Numbered from the stretch's first letter, positions 1 to 8,181 are shown. The stretch is DNA of 64,000 nucleotides from Pseudomonadaceae bacterium (GCA_900766265.1 CAAFUS010000010.1:124001-188000); one strand, 5' to 3'. Translations and numbers: made by a program. Notes: generated by a model not told the origin, from the letters alone.

Positions 1-336
1 ACGATTCTCAAATGGAAGGCACCGGTGGTGAACGGGATCTTCGCGGCCGCCTTCGCTGCCAGCCATTTCATCGGCAAGCAACCGATCATCCAGCGGCTCA
101 TGGGCCACGCCGTTAGCCTGCCGGCCGAACAATGGGCGCGCCTGAACCTCGCCTGGGTGCTGTTCTTCCTGGTTTCCGGCTTTTCCAACCTGTTCGTTGC
201 GTTCGTCTATCCCGCCATCTGGGTCGACTTCAAGGTATTCGGCAGCCTCGGCATGACGCTGCTCTTCATGCTCGGCCAGGGCCTGTATCTTTACCGCTAC
301 CTCCAAGAACCTCAAACGAACGACCTCAAGGAGTAA
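1..336 (+). CDS. yciB: Inner-membrane septation protein A (YciB/IspZ), 3' part only
   Basis: The frame is already open at base 1 (T-I-L-K-W-K-A-P-V-V-N-G) with no start codon, so the gene begins upstream of the window; about 111 C-terminal residues remain. They hold three hydrophobic segments (around NGIFAAAF, LAWVLFFLVSGF and FGSLGMTLLFMLGQGLYLY), as expected of the polytopic YciB family, which is linked to cell-envelope integrity and septation. The stop is followed 6 bases later by the yciI start, an arrangement conserved in pseudomonads as I recall, so the two are probably co-transcribed. The GTG at 25 is an internal valine codon, not the start. Confidence 0.85.
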   Translation, partial: TILKWKAPVVNGIFAAAFAASHFIGKQPIIQRLMGHAVSLPAEQWARLNLAWVLFFLVSGFSNLFVAFVYPAIWVDFKVFGSLGMTLLFMLGQGLYLYRYLQEPQTNDLKE

Positions 337-342
337 ACGTCC

Positions 343-642
343 GTGCTCTACGCCATCATCGCTACTGATGCCCCCGCCTCGCTCGAAAAGCGTCTGGCTA
401 CCCGCCCGTCTCATCTGGCGCGCCTGGAGCAACTCAAGCAGGAAGGTCGGCTCGTCCTGGCCGGCCCGCACCCGGCGATCGACAGCAACGACCCGGGCGA
501 GGCCGGGTTCACCGGCAGCCTGGTCGTGGCCGAGTTCGAGTCGCTCCAGGCCGCCGAGCAATGGGCCAAGGCCGATCCATACAATGACGCCGGTGTCTAC
601 GCGTCGGTGACGGTCAAGCCGTTCAAGAAAGTCCTGCCCTGA
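343..642 (+). CDS. yciI: YciI-family protein
   Basis: A 99-residue protein starting at GTG, with the Shine-Dalgarno AAGGAG lying over the end of yciB (bases 328-333). It has the YCII-type ferredoxin-like fold: N-terminal beta strand MLYAIIATD, a central GSLVVAEFES strand, and the DPYNDAGVY motif near residue 80 with the conserved aspartates and the conserved early His (RPSHLARL) proposed for catalysis. The biochemical role of YciI proteins in pseudomonads is not established; related domains act as dehydrochlorinases or muconolactone-isomerase-like enzymes. It follows yciB directly and precedes cpxR by 48 bases. Confidence 0.85.
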   Translation: MLYAIIATDAPASLEKRLATRPSHLARLEQLKQEGRLVLAGPHPAIDSNDPGEAGFTGSLVVAEFESLQAAEQWAKADPYNDAGVYASVTVKPFKKVLP

Positions 643-690
643 CCGGCCCCGCTTCTCCTCCTGAACCAATCGAGCCGCAACGGACGAATC

Positions 691-1368
691 ATGAGTGAAC
701 TGCTGTTGATCGACGACGACCAGGAACTGTGCGAGTTGCTGGTCAGCTGGCTCGGCCAGGAGGGCTTCGACACCAAGGCTTGCCACGATGGCCAAAGCGC
801 CCGAAGCGCCCTGGCCAGCAGCCAGCCCGCTGCCGTGATCCTCGATGTGATGCTCCCCGACGGCAGCGGCCTGGAGCTGCTCAAGCAATTGCGCAGCGAA
901 CACCCGGAGCTCCCGGTGCTGATGCTGTCGGCCCGGGGCGAGCCCCTCGACCGGATCCTCGGCCTGGAGCTCGGCGCCGACGATTACCTGGCAAAACCCT
1001 GCGACCCGCGCGAGCTGACCGCACGCCTACGCGCCGTCCTGCGCCGCAGCCTGAACCCCACCACGCCCAGCCAGCTCGGGTTGGGCGACCTCAGCTACAG
1101 CCCCGCCCGTGGCATCGCCACCCTGGGCAACGTCGAGGTCAGTCTGACCTTGTCCGAAGGTCGCATTCTCGAGGCGCTGCTGAGCAATCCGGGAGAGCCC
1201 ATCGATAAGCAATCCCTGGCTCAGCTGGCCCTGGGCCGGAAGCTGACGCTCTACGACCGCAGCCTGGACATGCACGTGAGCAACCTCCGGCGCAAACTCG
1301 GCCCCCACGCCGACGGCAGGCCCCGCATCGTCGCGCTGCGCAGCCGGGGCTACCTGTACGCCTCCTGA
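691..1368 (+). CDS. cpxR: CpxR-like OmpR-family response regulator
   Basis: A 225-residue two-domain response regulator. The receiver domain (about 1-115) has the acidic pair IDDD at 8-10, phosphoacceptor Asp52 in ILDVMLPDGSG, the Ser/Thr of MLSARG and the Lys of DYLAKP. A winged-helix OmpR/PhoB DNA-binding domain follows (about 130-225), ending in SNLRRKLGP and the RSRGYLY wing. Length and neighbours (a Spy/CpxP-like gene, then a histidine kinase) match the P. aeruginosa CpxR locus. Expected role: with CpxA it senses envelope protein stress and activates its own regulon, here probably through the site at 1375-1390. The name rests on synteny and domain type, not on experiment. Confidence 0.85.
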   Translation: MSELLLIDDDQELCELLVSWLGQEGFDTKACHDGQSARSALASSQPAAVILDVMLPDGSGLELLKQLRSEHPELPVLMLSARGEPLDRILGLELGADDYLAKPCDPRELTARLRAVLRRSLNPTTPSQLGLGDLSYSPARGIATLGNVEVSLTLSEGRILEALLSNPGEPIDKQSLAQLALGRKLTLYDRSLDMHVSNLRRKLGPHADGRPRIVALRSRGYLYAS

Positions 1369-1374
1369 GCCAGG

Positions 1375-1390
1375 TTTACCGATGCTTTAC
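1375..1390 (-). promoter_or_regulatory. Candidate CpxR box upstream of cpxP
   Basis: On the minus strand this reads GTAAAGCATCGGTAAA: two GTAAA half-sites separated by 6 bases. The enterobacterial CpxR consensus is GTAAA-N(4-8)-GTAAA. A -10-like TAGACT lies at 1423-1428 with no good -35 in front of it, which fits an activator-dependent promoter. The box centre would sit about 52 bases upstream of a start near 1435. Function is inferred. Confidence 0.6.
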
Positions 1391-1505
1391 GCTGGGCTGA
1401 CCGCCCTTGACCTTGCGCGCCCTAGACTGGGCACATCCGGCAACCACACAGGGCTTCGAACGGTTCGATAGCCAGCCGGTCCCCAGGAACCAGGAGAGAC
1501 CTACC

Positions 1506-1928
1506 ATGCGCAAGACTCTGATCGCAGTGATGTTCGCCAGCACCCTCCCGGCCCTCGCACTGGCCATGCCCGGTGACGGCAAGCACGAAGGCCCGCGCGG
1601 CAAGCACCACGCGCCGCACATGATGATGAAAGAACTGGACCTGACCAAGGATCAGCAGCGCCAGATGCGCACCCTGATGGGCGAGCAGATGAAGAACCGC
1701 CACGAGATCACCCAGCGCTACCTCGCCAAGCTGCCCGAAGCCGAGCAGAAGGCGATGCAGGACGAACTCAAAACCGCCGCGGAAAAACGCCGCAGCGACA
1801 TGCGCGCCCTGCTCAACCCCGAGCAGCAGAAACAGTTCGACGAGATGCAGAAGAAGATGGAAGCAAAGCGTGCCGAGCGCGCCGAGTTCAAGCAATGGAA
1901 AGCCGAGCGCGACAGCAAGCAGAGCTGA
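1506..1928 (+). CDS. cpxP: Spy/CpxP-like periplasmic LTxxQ protein
   Basis: A 140-residue secreted protein. I chose the ATG at 1506 because it is preceded by GGAGAG (1494-1499) and starts a clear signal peptide (MRKTLIAVMFASTLPALALA, cleavage near residue 20); a longer open frame upstream has no such features. The mature part is charged and helical, with the family motif LTKDQ (about residue 45) and a second degenerate copy LNPEQ (about 106), as in Spy/CpxP chaperones. CpxP proteins bind misfolded periplasmic protein and restrain CpxA. The C-terminal third is very Lys/Glu/Arg-rich and probably a long helix. Lies between cpxR and cpxA. Confidence 0.8.
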   Translation: MRKTLIAVMFASTLPALALAMPGDGKHEGPRGKHHAPHMMMKELDLTKDQQRQMRTLMGEQMKNRHEITQRYLAKLPEAEQKAMQDELKTAAEKRRSDMRALLNPEQQKQFDEMQKKMEAKRAERAEFKQWKAERDSKQS

Positions 1929-1951
1929 TCGCCGACGCTCACCCTTAACCT

Positions 1952-1998
1952 GCGCGGCAGCGCTCGCGAATGACCCATCGCGAGCGCTGCCGCGCTTT
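1952..1998 (+). terminator. 17-bp perfect hairpin between cpxP and cpxA (terminator or attenuator)
   Basis: Bases 1952-1968 are an exact inverted repeat of 1979-1995, with a 10-base loop (1969-1978) followed by only three T. The stem is strong but the U-tract is short, so it may be a partial terminator or an RNA-stabilising stem that lowers cpxA relative to cpxP. An ATG at 1970 falls inside the loop, which argues against that codon as the cpxA start. Confidence 0.6.
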
Positions 1999-2014
1999 GC
2001 CATGGAGATTTCCG

Positions 2015-3349
2015 GTGCGGTCACTGTTCTGGCGCATCCTCGCCACCTTCTGGCTGGCCATCGCCCTGGCGGCAGGGCTTGCCGTACTGCTCGGCCAGGT
2101 GCTCAACCAGGACGCCTGGATTCTCAGCCGCCACCCCGCCGTCAATAGGCTGGCCGAGAACTGGACCCGCGTGTATGAACGCCAGGGACCGATCGCCGCC
2201 CAGCTGGCGCTGGAGGAGTACCGACGACGCTTTCGCATCGATGTCCAGGTGCTGGGCGAGACTGGGCACCCCGTCGTTCGCGGCACCTTTCCCGCCCGCT
2301 CGGCCGCGTTCGAGGCCCGCCAGCAGAACGACGAACGCCGCCTGCCCTGGCGCCGCCTGAGCACCGACTACACCAGCCCGCTCACGGGCGAAACCTATCT
2401 GTTCATCTACCGCATCCCCCACCAGGACCTTCGCGACTGGCAGCGGGAGAACCTGATCTTTCCGATCAGCGCGCTGGCGATCGCACTGGTGGTGTTGACC
2501 GGTTTCAGCCTGTTGCTGACGATTTCCATAACCCGCCCCCTGGATCGCCTGCGCAGCGCCGTTCATGACCTGGGCCAGACGGCCTACCAGCAGAACTCGC
2601 TGGCGCGGCTGGCCAAGCGCCGCGACGAACTCGGCGTGCTGGCCAACGACTTCAACAAGATGGGCGCGCGCCTGCAGACCTTGATCGGCAGCCAGCGCCA
2701 GCTGCTGCGTGACGTCTCTCACGAACTGCGCTCGCCCCTGGCGCGCCTGCGGGTGGCCCTGGCGCTCGCCGAGCGCGCAGGACCACGGGAGCGCGAAGCG
2801 ATCTGGCCGCGGCTGGCACAGGAATGCGATCGGCTCGAAGCGCTGATCGCAGAGATCCTCGAACTCGCCCGACTGGACGCGGAACCCGGTGCCTCACGCC
2901 CCATCGCCCTGCTGCCGATGCTCGAACAACTGCGCGACAACGCGACCCTCCTGGCGCCCGAACAGAGCATCCAGCTCGACGCGCCTCAGCGGCTCGAATT
3001 GCAGGGATGGCCGGACATGTTCGAACGGGCGGTGGATAATCTGCTGCGCAACGCACTGCGCTTCAATCCGGCGGGCAAGCCCATCGAGATTCGCGCCAGG
3101 GAGCATGATGGCTGGCTGACTCTCAGCATTCGCGACCATGGCCCTGGCGTCGACCCGGCGCATCTGGCGCAACTGGGCGAGCCCTTCTTCCGCGCGCCGG
3201 GACAAAGCGCGAACGGCCACGGCCTGGGCCTGGCCATCGCGCGCCGGGCCATCGAACGCCATGCGGGGCGCCTGGTACTGGCCAATCATCCGGAAGGCGG
3301 TTTCGTCGCTACCCTCGAGTTGCCGCTGGTCCCTGCAGAGCGCGGCTGA
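2015..3349 (+). CDS. cpxA: CpxA-like sensor histidine kinase
   Basis: A 444-residue membrane kinase. Start chosen at GTG 2015, which has GGAG at 2004-2007; an in-frame ATG at 1970 lies in a hairpin loop. Order: TM1 (about 5-27), periplasmic sensor domain (about 28-145), TM2 (about 148-170), HAMP linker with the ITRPLDRL start, then the dimerisation domain with phosphorylated His236 in DVSHELRSPLARLR. The ATPase domain carries the N box (DNLLRNALRFNP), G1 (DHGPGVDP) and G2 (GHGLGLAIARR). All catalytic residues are present. It is the expected partner of the CpxR-like regulator upstream; the two are separated only by the cpxP-like gene. Confidence 0.85.
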   Translation: MRSLFWRILATFWLAIALAAGLAVLLGQVLNQDAWILSRHPAVNRLAENWTRVYERQGPIAAQLALEEYRRRFRIDVQVLGETGHPVVRGTFPARSAAFEARQQNDERRLPWRRLSTDYTSPLTGETYLFIYRIPHQDLRDWQRENLIFPISALAIALVVLTGFSLLLTISITRPLDRLRSAVHDLGQTAYQQNSLARLAKRRDELGVLANDFNKMGARLQTLIGSQRQLLRDVSHELRSPLARLRVALALAERAGPREREAIWPRLAQECDRLEALIAEILELARLDAEPGASRPIALLPMLEQLRDNATLLAPEQSIQLDAPQRLELQGWPDMFERAVDNLLRNALRFNPAGKPIEIRAREHDGWLTLSIRDHGPGVDPAHLAQLGEPFFRAPGQSANGHGLGLAIARRAIERHAGRLVLANHPEGGFVATLELPLVPAERG

Positions 3350-3360
3350 GGCGACTCGGG

Positions 3361-3921
3361 CTAGTCGCCCCAGCGCTGCACGAACGGCTGCGTGGCAGGC
3401 TCGGGCGCAGCCCGTACCCGTCCCTCGGGCGTGCCCATGTAAAGAAAGCCGATGATCTGCTCGCCCGGTCCCACACCGAGGCCTGCGGCCACATGGGCGT
3501 CATAGGACAAATCGCCGGTTCGCCAAACCGCACCGATACCCTGCGCATGGGCGGCCAGCAGCATGGCGTGGGCGGCGCAGCCGGCGGCCAGCAGTTGCTC
3601 GCTGTGCGGCACCTTGGGATGGTCCTGAAGTCGGGCGATCACGACGATCAGCAACGGCGCGCGCAGCGGCATCCGGGCCGCCTTCTGCAGCGCCTCGGGG
3701 GTGGCGGCAGAGGCGCGGCGCCCCAGCGCCTCGACGAATAACTGCCCCAGCCGGTCGCGACCCTGGCCCTCCACCGTCAGGAAACGCCAGGGCTGCAGCT
3801 GACCGTGGTCCGGAACTCGCAGCGCAGCGCGAAAGATCAGCTCTCGCTGCTCGGCGCTGGGGGCGGGTTCGCAGAGGCGCGGGACGGAAACGCGGTTGAG
3901 CAGCAGATCGATTGCTTGCAT
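3361..3921 (-). CDS. YdjA-like nitroreductase family protein
   Basis: A 186-residue FMN-dependent nitroreductase-fold protein. I start it at ATG 3921, which has GGAG about 8 bases ahead on the minus strand and gives the family N-terminus MQAIDLLLNRVSVPRL; a longer frame to 3951 is unlikely. Family features are the RVPDHGQLQPWRF FMN-binding stretch, the GCAAHAMLLAAHAQGIGAVW helix and the C-terminal FLYMGTPEG. It resembles E. coli YdjA, the short nitroreductase subfamily, whose physiological substrate is not settled. It is convergent with cpxA, 11 bases between the stops. Confidence 0.8.
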   Translation of the reverse strand: MQAIDLLLNRVSVPRLCEPAPSAEQRELIFRAALRVPDHGQLQPWRFLTVEGQGRDRLGQLFVEALGRRASAATPEALQKAARMPLRAPLLIVVIARLQDHPKVPHSEQLLAAGCAAHAMLLAAHAQGIGAVWRTGDLSYDAHVAAGLGVGPGEQIIGFLYMGTPEGRVRAAPEPATQPFVQRWGD

Positions 3922-3989
3922 TCGGTGATCTCCAGTGGCCGGACCGCCCATTCTAGGGGCAGCCAGCCCTGGCGCCTAATGCCCGGACG

Positions 3990-4361
3990 TCAGGCGACCC
4001 GAACGGGCGACACCTCGGGCTGCAGGGGCGGCGTCAGCGGCGGCAGGCCGTGGGCTGCGCGTGCCGTGTCGCAATGGACGTTATGCTCGCCGTTGGCCCA
4101 GGACGCCTCGAATTCCCGGCAGGTGCTCGAGCGCTGCTCATACAGCGTGCAGCGCACGCCGCACCCCACATCGCCGAGCAGACCGACACAACGGGCCGGC
4201 TTGGCTTCGGTGCCTTTCATGGCAACGTGAAACGGGCTGACCTGCACGGTCAGCTCATCCGGCACCAGACCGCCGGACGATGCGCACTCGCCCCAGAAGA
4301 AGGACACACGAAAGTACGCGCAGCAGGCGCCGCACGTCAGGCAGGGATTGTCGATTGACAT
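3990..4361 (-). CDS. YkgJ-family cysteine-cluster protein
   Basis: A 123-residue soluble protein with the family signature at its N-terminus, CLTCGACCAYF (residues 7-17), followed by further cysteines at WGEC, ARCVGL, GCGVRC and STCREF. The spaced cysteines are those of the YkgJ/UPF0153 zinc- or iron-binding family. A molecular function has not been assigned to the family, so none is claimed. It is transcribed away from trkH, with 199 bases between the two starts. Confidence 0.75.
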   Translation of the reverse strand: MSIDNPCLTCGACCAYFRVSFFWGECASSGGLVPDELTVQVSPFHVAMKGTEAKPARCVGLLGDVGCGVRCTLYEQRSSTCREFEASWANGEHNVHCDTARAAHGLPPLTPPLQPEVSPVRVA

Positions 4362-4497
4362 GGACAGGACACACTCAAGAACCGGAATAGGCCGGCGCCC
4401 AGGCGGCTATTCTATGCATCGCCCATCGCTTGTGAAGAGGCGCCGCGAGAAATAGCCGAAGGCCCAGCCAAACGGCTGCAGCGCCGCATTGGCGCGG

Positions 4498-4525
4498 TTT
4501 ACAGGCGCGACGGCGAGCGTAGAAT
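4498..4525 (+). promoter_or_regulatory. Sigma-70-type promoter for trkH
   Basis: TTTACA at 4498-4503, a 16-base spacer and TAGAAT at 4520-4525, giving a start near 4532 and a leader of about 29 bases. Five of six positions match consensus in each box. Found by eye. Confidence 0.6.
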
Positions 4526-4560
4526 GACGCCCTCTTTTCGACCCGCGAGCCGAGCACCAC

Positions 4561-6012
4561 ATGGCCCTGCCGACACTGCGCATCATCGGTTTCATCCTCG
4601 GCATATTCCTGGTCACCCTCGCAGCCAGCATGCTCATCCCGATGTTCACGCTGCTGGTGTTCGAACAAACCGACGATCTCCAGGCGTTCGTCTGGGCCAG
4701 CCTGATCACCTTCAGCTGCGGCGTGGCGCTGGTCATGCCGGGGCGCCCTGCACTGACGCAGCTGCGGCCGCGGGACATGTACTTCCTGACCACCATGAGC
4801 TGGCTGGTGGTGTGCTGCTTCGCAGCGTTGCCGATGATGCTGATCCAGCACATCAGCTACACCGATGCCTTCTTCGAGACCATGTCGGGGATCACCACCA
4901 CCGGTTCCACCGTGCTGTCGGGCCTGGACAGCGCCTCGCCCGGACTACTGATGTGGCGCTCGATGCTGCAATGGCTCGGCGGCATCGGCTTCATCGGCAT
5001 GGCGGTCGCGATCCTTCCGCTGCTGCGTGTCGGCGGCATGCGGCTGTTCCAGACCGAGTCCTCGGACTGGTCACAGAAGGCCATGCCGCGCTCGCACATG
5101 ATGGCTCAGTCCATCCTGCTGATTTACGTTGCTCTAACGTTCCTATGCGGCCTGGCCTACTGGCTGAGCGGCATGACGCCTTTCGAAGCGGTCAACCATG
5201 CGATGACCACCATCGCCACGGGCGGCTATTCGACCTCCGACAGTTCGATGGGCAACTTCAGCCCGGCCGCCCACTGGACGGCTATCGTCTTTATGGCTCT
5301 GGGCGGACTTCCATTCATCCTGATGGTCTCGACTCTGCGCGGCAATCGTTACGCCCTGTTTGCCGACCAGCAGGTCCGAGGCTTCCTCGCCTTCCTCGTA
5401 CTGACCTGCATCGCTTTTGCCGTTTGGCTATGGCTGCATTCGGACTACCCGTTCCTCGACGCGCTGCGCATCGTCTCGCTCAACGTGGTATCGGTGGTGA
5501 CCACCACCGGCTTCGCGCTCGGCGACTACACCCTCTGGGGCGATTTCGCGGTGCTCGCCTTCTTCTACCTGACCTTCGTCGGCGGCTGTTCCGGCTCGAC
5601 GGCCGGCGGCCTGAAGATCTTCCGCTTCCAGGTCGCCTACTCGCTGCTGCGCACCTACCTGCGCCAGCTGGTGCATCCACGCGCAATCATCAAGCAGCAG
5701 TACAACGGCCATACCCTCGACGAGGAGATCGTCCGCTCCATCCTGACCTTCTCGTTCTTCTTCACTATCACCATCGGCGTGCTGGCGCTGTCACTGGCAC
5801 TGCTGGGGCTCGACCCAATCACTGCCCTAACCGGCGCGGCGACGGCGGTGTGCAACGTCGGCCCCGGCCTCGGCCCGATCATCGGTCCTGCCGGCAATTT
5901 TTCCACCCTGCCGGACGCCGCGAAATGGTTGCTGTCGGCCGGCATGCTGCTCGGGCGCTTGGAAATCATCACCGTGCTGGTACTGATGACCCGCGTGTTC
6001 TGGCGCCACTGA
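4561..6012 (+). CDS. trkH: TrkH-family potassium uptake protein
   Basis: A 483-residue inner-membrane K+ channel/transporter subunit, the same length as E. coli TrkH. The four pore loops of the family are all visible: SGITTTGSTVL, TIATGGYSTSDSSMG, SVVTTTGFALGDY and AVCNVGPGLGPI, with the selectivity-filter glycine in each. About ten hydrophobic helices surround them. Trk systems need the NAD/ATP-binding TrkA subunit, which is not in this window. The gene has its own upstream promoter and ends 11 bases from the convergent araC-type gene. Confidence 0.92.
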   Translation: MALPTLRIIGFILGIFLVTLAASMLIPMFTLLVFEQTDDLQAFVWASLITFSCGVALVMPGRPALTQLRPRDMYFLTTMSWLVVCCFAALPMMLIQHISYTDAFFETMSGITTTGSTVLSGLDSASPGLLMWRSMLQWLGGIGFIGMAVAILPLLRVGGMRLFQTESSDWSQKAMPRSHMMAQSILLIYVALTFLCGLAYWLSGMTPFEAVNHAMTTIATGGYSTSDSSMGNFSPAAHWTAIVFMALGGLPFILMVSTLRGNRYALFADQQVRGFLAFLVLTCIAFAVWLWLHSDYPFLDALRIVSLNVVSVVTTTGFALGDYTLWGDFAVLAFFYLTFVGGCSGSTAGGLKIFRFQVAYSLLRTYLRQLVHPRAIIKQQYNGHTLDEEIVRSILTFSFFFTITIGVLALSLALLGLDPITALTGAATAVCNVGPGLGPIIGPAGNFSTLPDAAKWLLSAGMLLGRLEIITVLVLMTRVFWRH

Positions 6013-6023
6013 CGACCCGGCAG

Positions 6024-7037
6024 TCAGCCCCGCCGCACCCCATCGGCGCGGTATTCGCCGGGCGTGGTGCCGAACCAGCGGCGGAACGCACGGAAGAAAT
6101 TGCTCGGGTCGGCGAAACCCAGCAGATAGGCGATCTCCAATACCGTGAGACTGGGCTGGGCCAGGTATTGGCCGGCAAGCTCTCGCCGACTGTCATCGAG
6201 CAGCTGCTGAAAACTGGTGCCCTCCTCCTGCAGGCGCCGCTGCAGCGTCCGCTCCGACAGATGCAGGGCCTGGGCGACCGCCACCCGTTTGGGCTCACCC
6301 TGTGGCAGAAGCCGGCACAAGGCCTGTCGGGCCTGATGTGTCACGCGGTTGCTGTCGAAGCGCGCCAGGTAGTCGCCGGCGAAGCGGTCGTGCAGCCGCG
6401 CCAGGGACTCGTTCGCCGTCGGCAATGCCGTCTCCATGTCCGAACGACGAAAGATCAACGCGTAGTGCCTCGCATTGGATTGCAGGGGCGCCTGAAACAG
6501 ACGTTGGTAAGGCTCCAGCTCGGCCGGCGGCTCACCCTGGAAACGCACCTCCAGCGGCGTGAGCGGGCGCCCGGTCAGCCAGCGACAGAACGCCAGCGTA
6601 CCGGCCAGCGAAGCTTCCGCGCTTTGCCGCGCCGGCGGTAGTCGATCACCGTGGATGGCGAGCGTCAGGGCATAGCAATCGGGCTGGGCGAAAAAGTCCA
6701 GGTCCGCCCCTTCGGCGATGATCCGCTGGTAGCAGACCAGCCGCGTGAAACCATCCCGCAGCGTTCGACTGGACATTAGTGCGTAGCCGACCACGTGCAT
6801 GGCGCCTGGCCGCATCACCTGGGCCAGGTTCAAGCCGATCGCGGGATTGCCAGACACCTCGACCGCGCGCTGCCAGAGTCGCGTCATGCCATCCTGCGGG
6901 AAGCGGGCGTCGGGGTCGGACAGCGCTTCGTAGTCCATGCCGAGTTCGACGAACAGCTGCCGGCAGTCGACACCGCCCAGCTCCAGCGCCTGGACGATGC
7001 CCAGTGCCCAACTCGAAGAAGTGGTGCGTTGATTCAT
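6024..7037 (-). CDS. AraC-family transcriptional regulator
   Basis: A 337-residue regulator beginning at ATG 7037 (MNQRTTSSSWALG). The N-terminal two thirds (about 15-200) look like the arabinose-binding-type dimerisation domain seen in OruR/ArgR-like pseudomonad regulators. The C-terminal HTH_18 domain (about 235-330) has two helix-turn-helix units: VAQALHLSERTLQRRLQEEG and the conserved IAYLLGFADPSNFFRAFRRW, closing with GTTPGEYR. The effector and targets are unknown. It is convergent with trkH and divergent from the Mpo1-like gene at 7173, so that short intergenic region may hold its own operator. Confidence 0.85.
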   Translation of the reverse strand: MNQRTTSSSWALGIVQALELGGVDCRQLFVELGMDYEALSDPDARFPQDGMTRLWQRAVEVSGNPAIGLNLAQVMRPGAMHVVGYALMSSRTLRDGFTRLVCYQRIIAEGADLDFFAQPDCYALTLAIHGDRLPPARQSAEASLAGTLAFCRWLTGRPLTPLEVRFQGEPPAELEPYQRLFQAPLQSNARHYALIFRRSDMETALPTANESLARLHDRFAGDYLARFDSNRVTHQARQALCRLLPQGEPKRVAVAQALHLSERTLQRRLQEEGTSFQQLLDDSRRELAGQYLAQPSLTVLEIAYLLGFADPSNFFRAFRRWFGTTPGEYRADGVRRG

Positions 7038-7172
7038 TATTGTTGTCCGCCCTCCCGGCGTTGGCGACACGCAGGCCAGCGCCCAAGGATACTAATCTGG
7101 CATCCAATGTCACTGGCCCGGCGAGCCAGGTCACCTAGACTGAGCTGACCGATAATGACAGGAGGGGCGGCC

Positions 7173-7490
7173 ATGGGCACGCAAACCGCCGAACGTTTCA
7201 CCCGCTTTGCCGATTTCTATCCTTTTTACCTGCAGGAGCACCGCAATCCGACCTGCCGCCGCCTGCATTTCGCCGGCAGTCTGATCGTACTGGCCGTGCT
7301 CGGCTATGCGTTGATCAGCCAGCAGTGGCTATGGCTGCTCGCCGCCCCGCTGGCCGGCTACGGCTTCGCCTGGGTCGGCCACTTCGTGTTCGAGAAGAAC
7401 CGCCCGGCGACCTTCCAGTACCCGCTCTATAGCCTGCTGGGCGACTGGGTGATGTTTCGCGACATGTTGACCGGACGCATCCCGTTCTGA
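7173..7490 (+). CDS. Mpo1-like (DUF962) membrane protein
   Basis: A 105-residue protein; the ATG at 7173 is chosen because AGGAGGGG (7160-7167) lies just upstream. It carries the DUF962 hallmarks: YLQEHRNPTCRRLHF with an invariant His pair (residues near 18 and 27), two hydrophobic hairpins, GHFVFEKNRPATF with another conserved His, and LGDWVMF near the end. Yeast Mpo1 is an iron-dependent dioxygenase that alpha-oxidises 2-hydroxy fatty acids; whether bacterial members do the same is unproven. The HD-domain gene follows after 29 bases and may be co-transcribed. Confidence 0.8.
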   Translation: MGTQTAERFTRFADFYPFYLQEHRNPTCRRLHFAGSLIVLAVLGYALISQQWLWLLAAPLAGYGFAWVGHFVFEKNRPATFQYPLYSLLGDWVMFRDMLTGRIPF

Positions 7491-7519
7491 TCGCAGCCCA
7501 CCGGCAGGAGAGACTCGCC

Positions 7520-8113
7520 ATGACCGATCGCGCCCGCTTCACCCACATGCAGGACGGCACCGAAGAGGACTGGGCGACCATCTCCCGCCACTTCGGCGCC
7601 TATGCCAAGGAGCTACCGGACCGGATACTGGCCCACCTGAGGCTGCTCGAAGGTGACTTCGGCGGCTTTCCCGTGGACCGCCTGACGCACTCGCTGCAGA
7701 CGGCTACCCGCGCCTATCGGGACGGCCGCGACGAAGAGTACGTCGTATGCGCCCTGCTCCACGACATCGGCGATACCCTGGGCTCCTACAACCACCCCGA
7801 TATCGCCGCCGCGATCCTCAAGCCGTTCGTGAGCGACGAGAACCTCTGGATGGTCGAGAAGCACGGCATCTTCCAGGGCTATTACTTCTTCCATCACCTG
7901 GGGATGGATCGTCACCTGCGCGACCAGTTCGACGGCCACCCGCTCTATCGGCACACTGTCGAATTCTGCGCCCGATACGACGCGGCGGCCTTCGACCCCG
8001 ACTATCCCAGCCTGCCGCTGGCCTTTTTCGAACCGATGCTGCGACGCGTGTTCGCTGCGCCCAGACGCTCGCTGTATCGCAAACAGGAAGCCGCGCAACA
8101 GGCTTCGAGCTGA
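7520..8113 (+). CDS. HD-domain phosphohydrolase-like protein
   Basis: A 197-residue soluble protein with a compact HD domain: His in THSLQTATRA (about residue 57), the HD pair in CALLHDIGDTLG (about 81-82) and a further conserved Asp after it. Downstream helices contain NHPDIAAAIL and HGIFQGYYFFHHLG, the pattern of HD proteins annotated as phosphonate-degradation or inositol-oxygenase-like hydrolases. No phosphonate genes lie nearby, so the substrate is open. An AGGAG Shine-Dalgarno precedes the ATG. Probably an operon with the Mpo1-like gene. Confidence 0.75.
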   Translation: MTDRARFTHMQDGTEEDWATISRHFGAYAKELPDRILAHLRLLEGDFGGFPVDRLTHSLQTATRAYRDGRDEEYVVCALLHDIGDTLGSYNHPDIAAAILKPFVSDENLWMVEKHGIFQGYYFFHHLGMDRHLRDQFDGHPLYRHTVEFCARYDAAAFDPDYPSLPLAFFEPMLRRVFAAPRRSLYRKQEAAQQASS

Positions 8114-8152
8114 AGAAACCGCACGAAAGTTGATACCTTTCGGCCGACGCGT

Positions 8153-8181
8153 TTGGCGGCTGCGCTCGGCTTGGTTATGAT
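8153..8181 (+). promoter_or_regulatory. Sigma-70-type promoter for cyaB
   Basis: TTGGCG at 8153-8158, a 17-base spacer and TATGAT at 8176-8181. This predicts a start near 8188 and a leader of about 74 bases before the cyaB ATG at 8262. Confidence 0.55.

Noticed and set aside
1970..2014. Upstream ATG as start of cpxA
   Set aside because: The codon lies in the loop of a 17-bp hairpin; GTG 2015 has a proper Shine-Dalgarno and starts the first membrane helix more naturally.
4524..6641. A 705-codon plus-strand frame overlapping trkH and running into the araC-type gene
   Set aside because: It is Arg/His/Pro-rich with no domain, and trkH in another frame of the same DNA has all four pore loops. 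High GC produces such long shadows.
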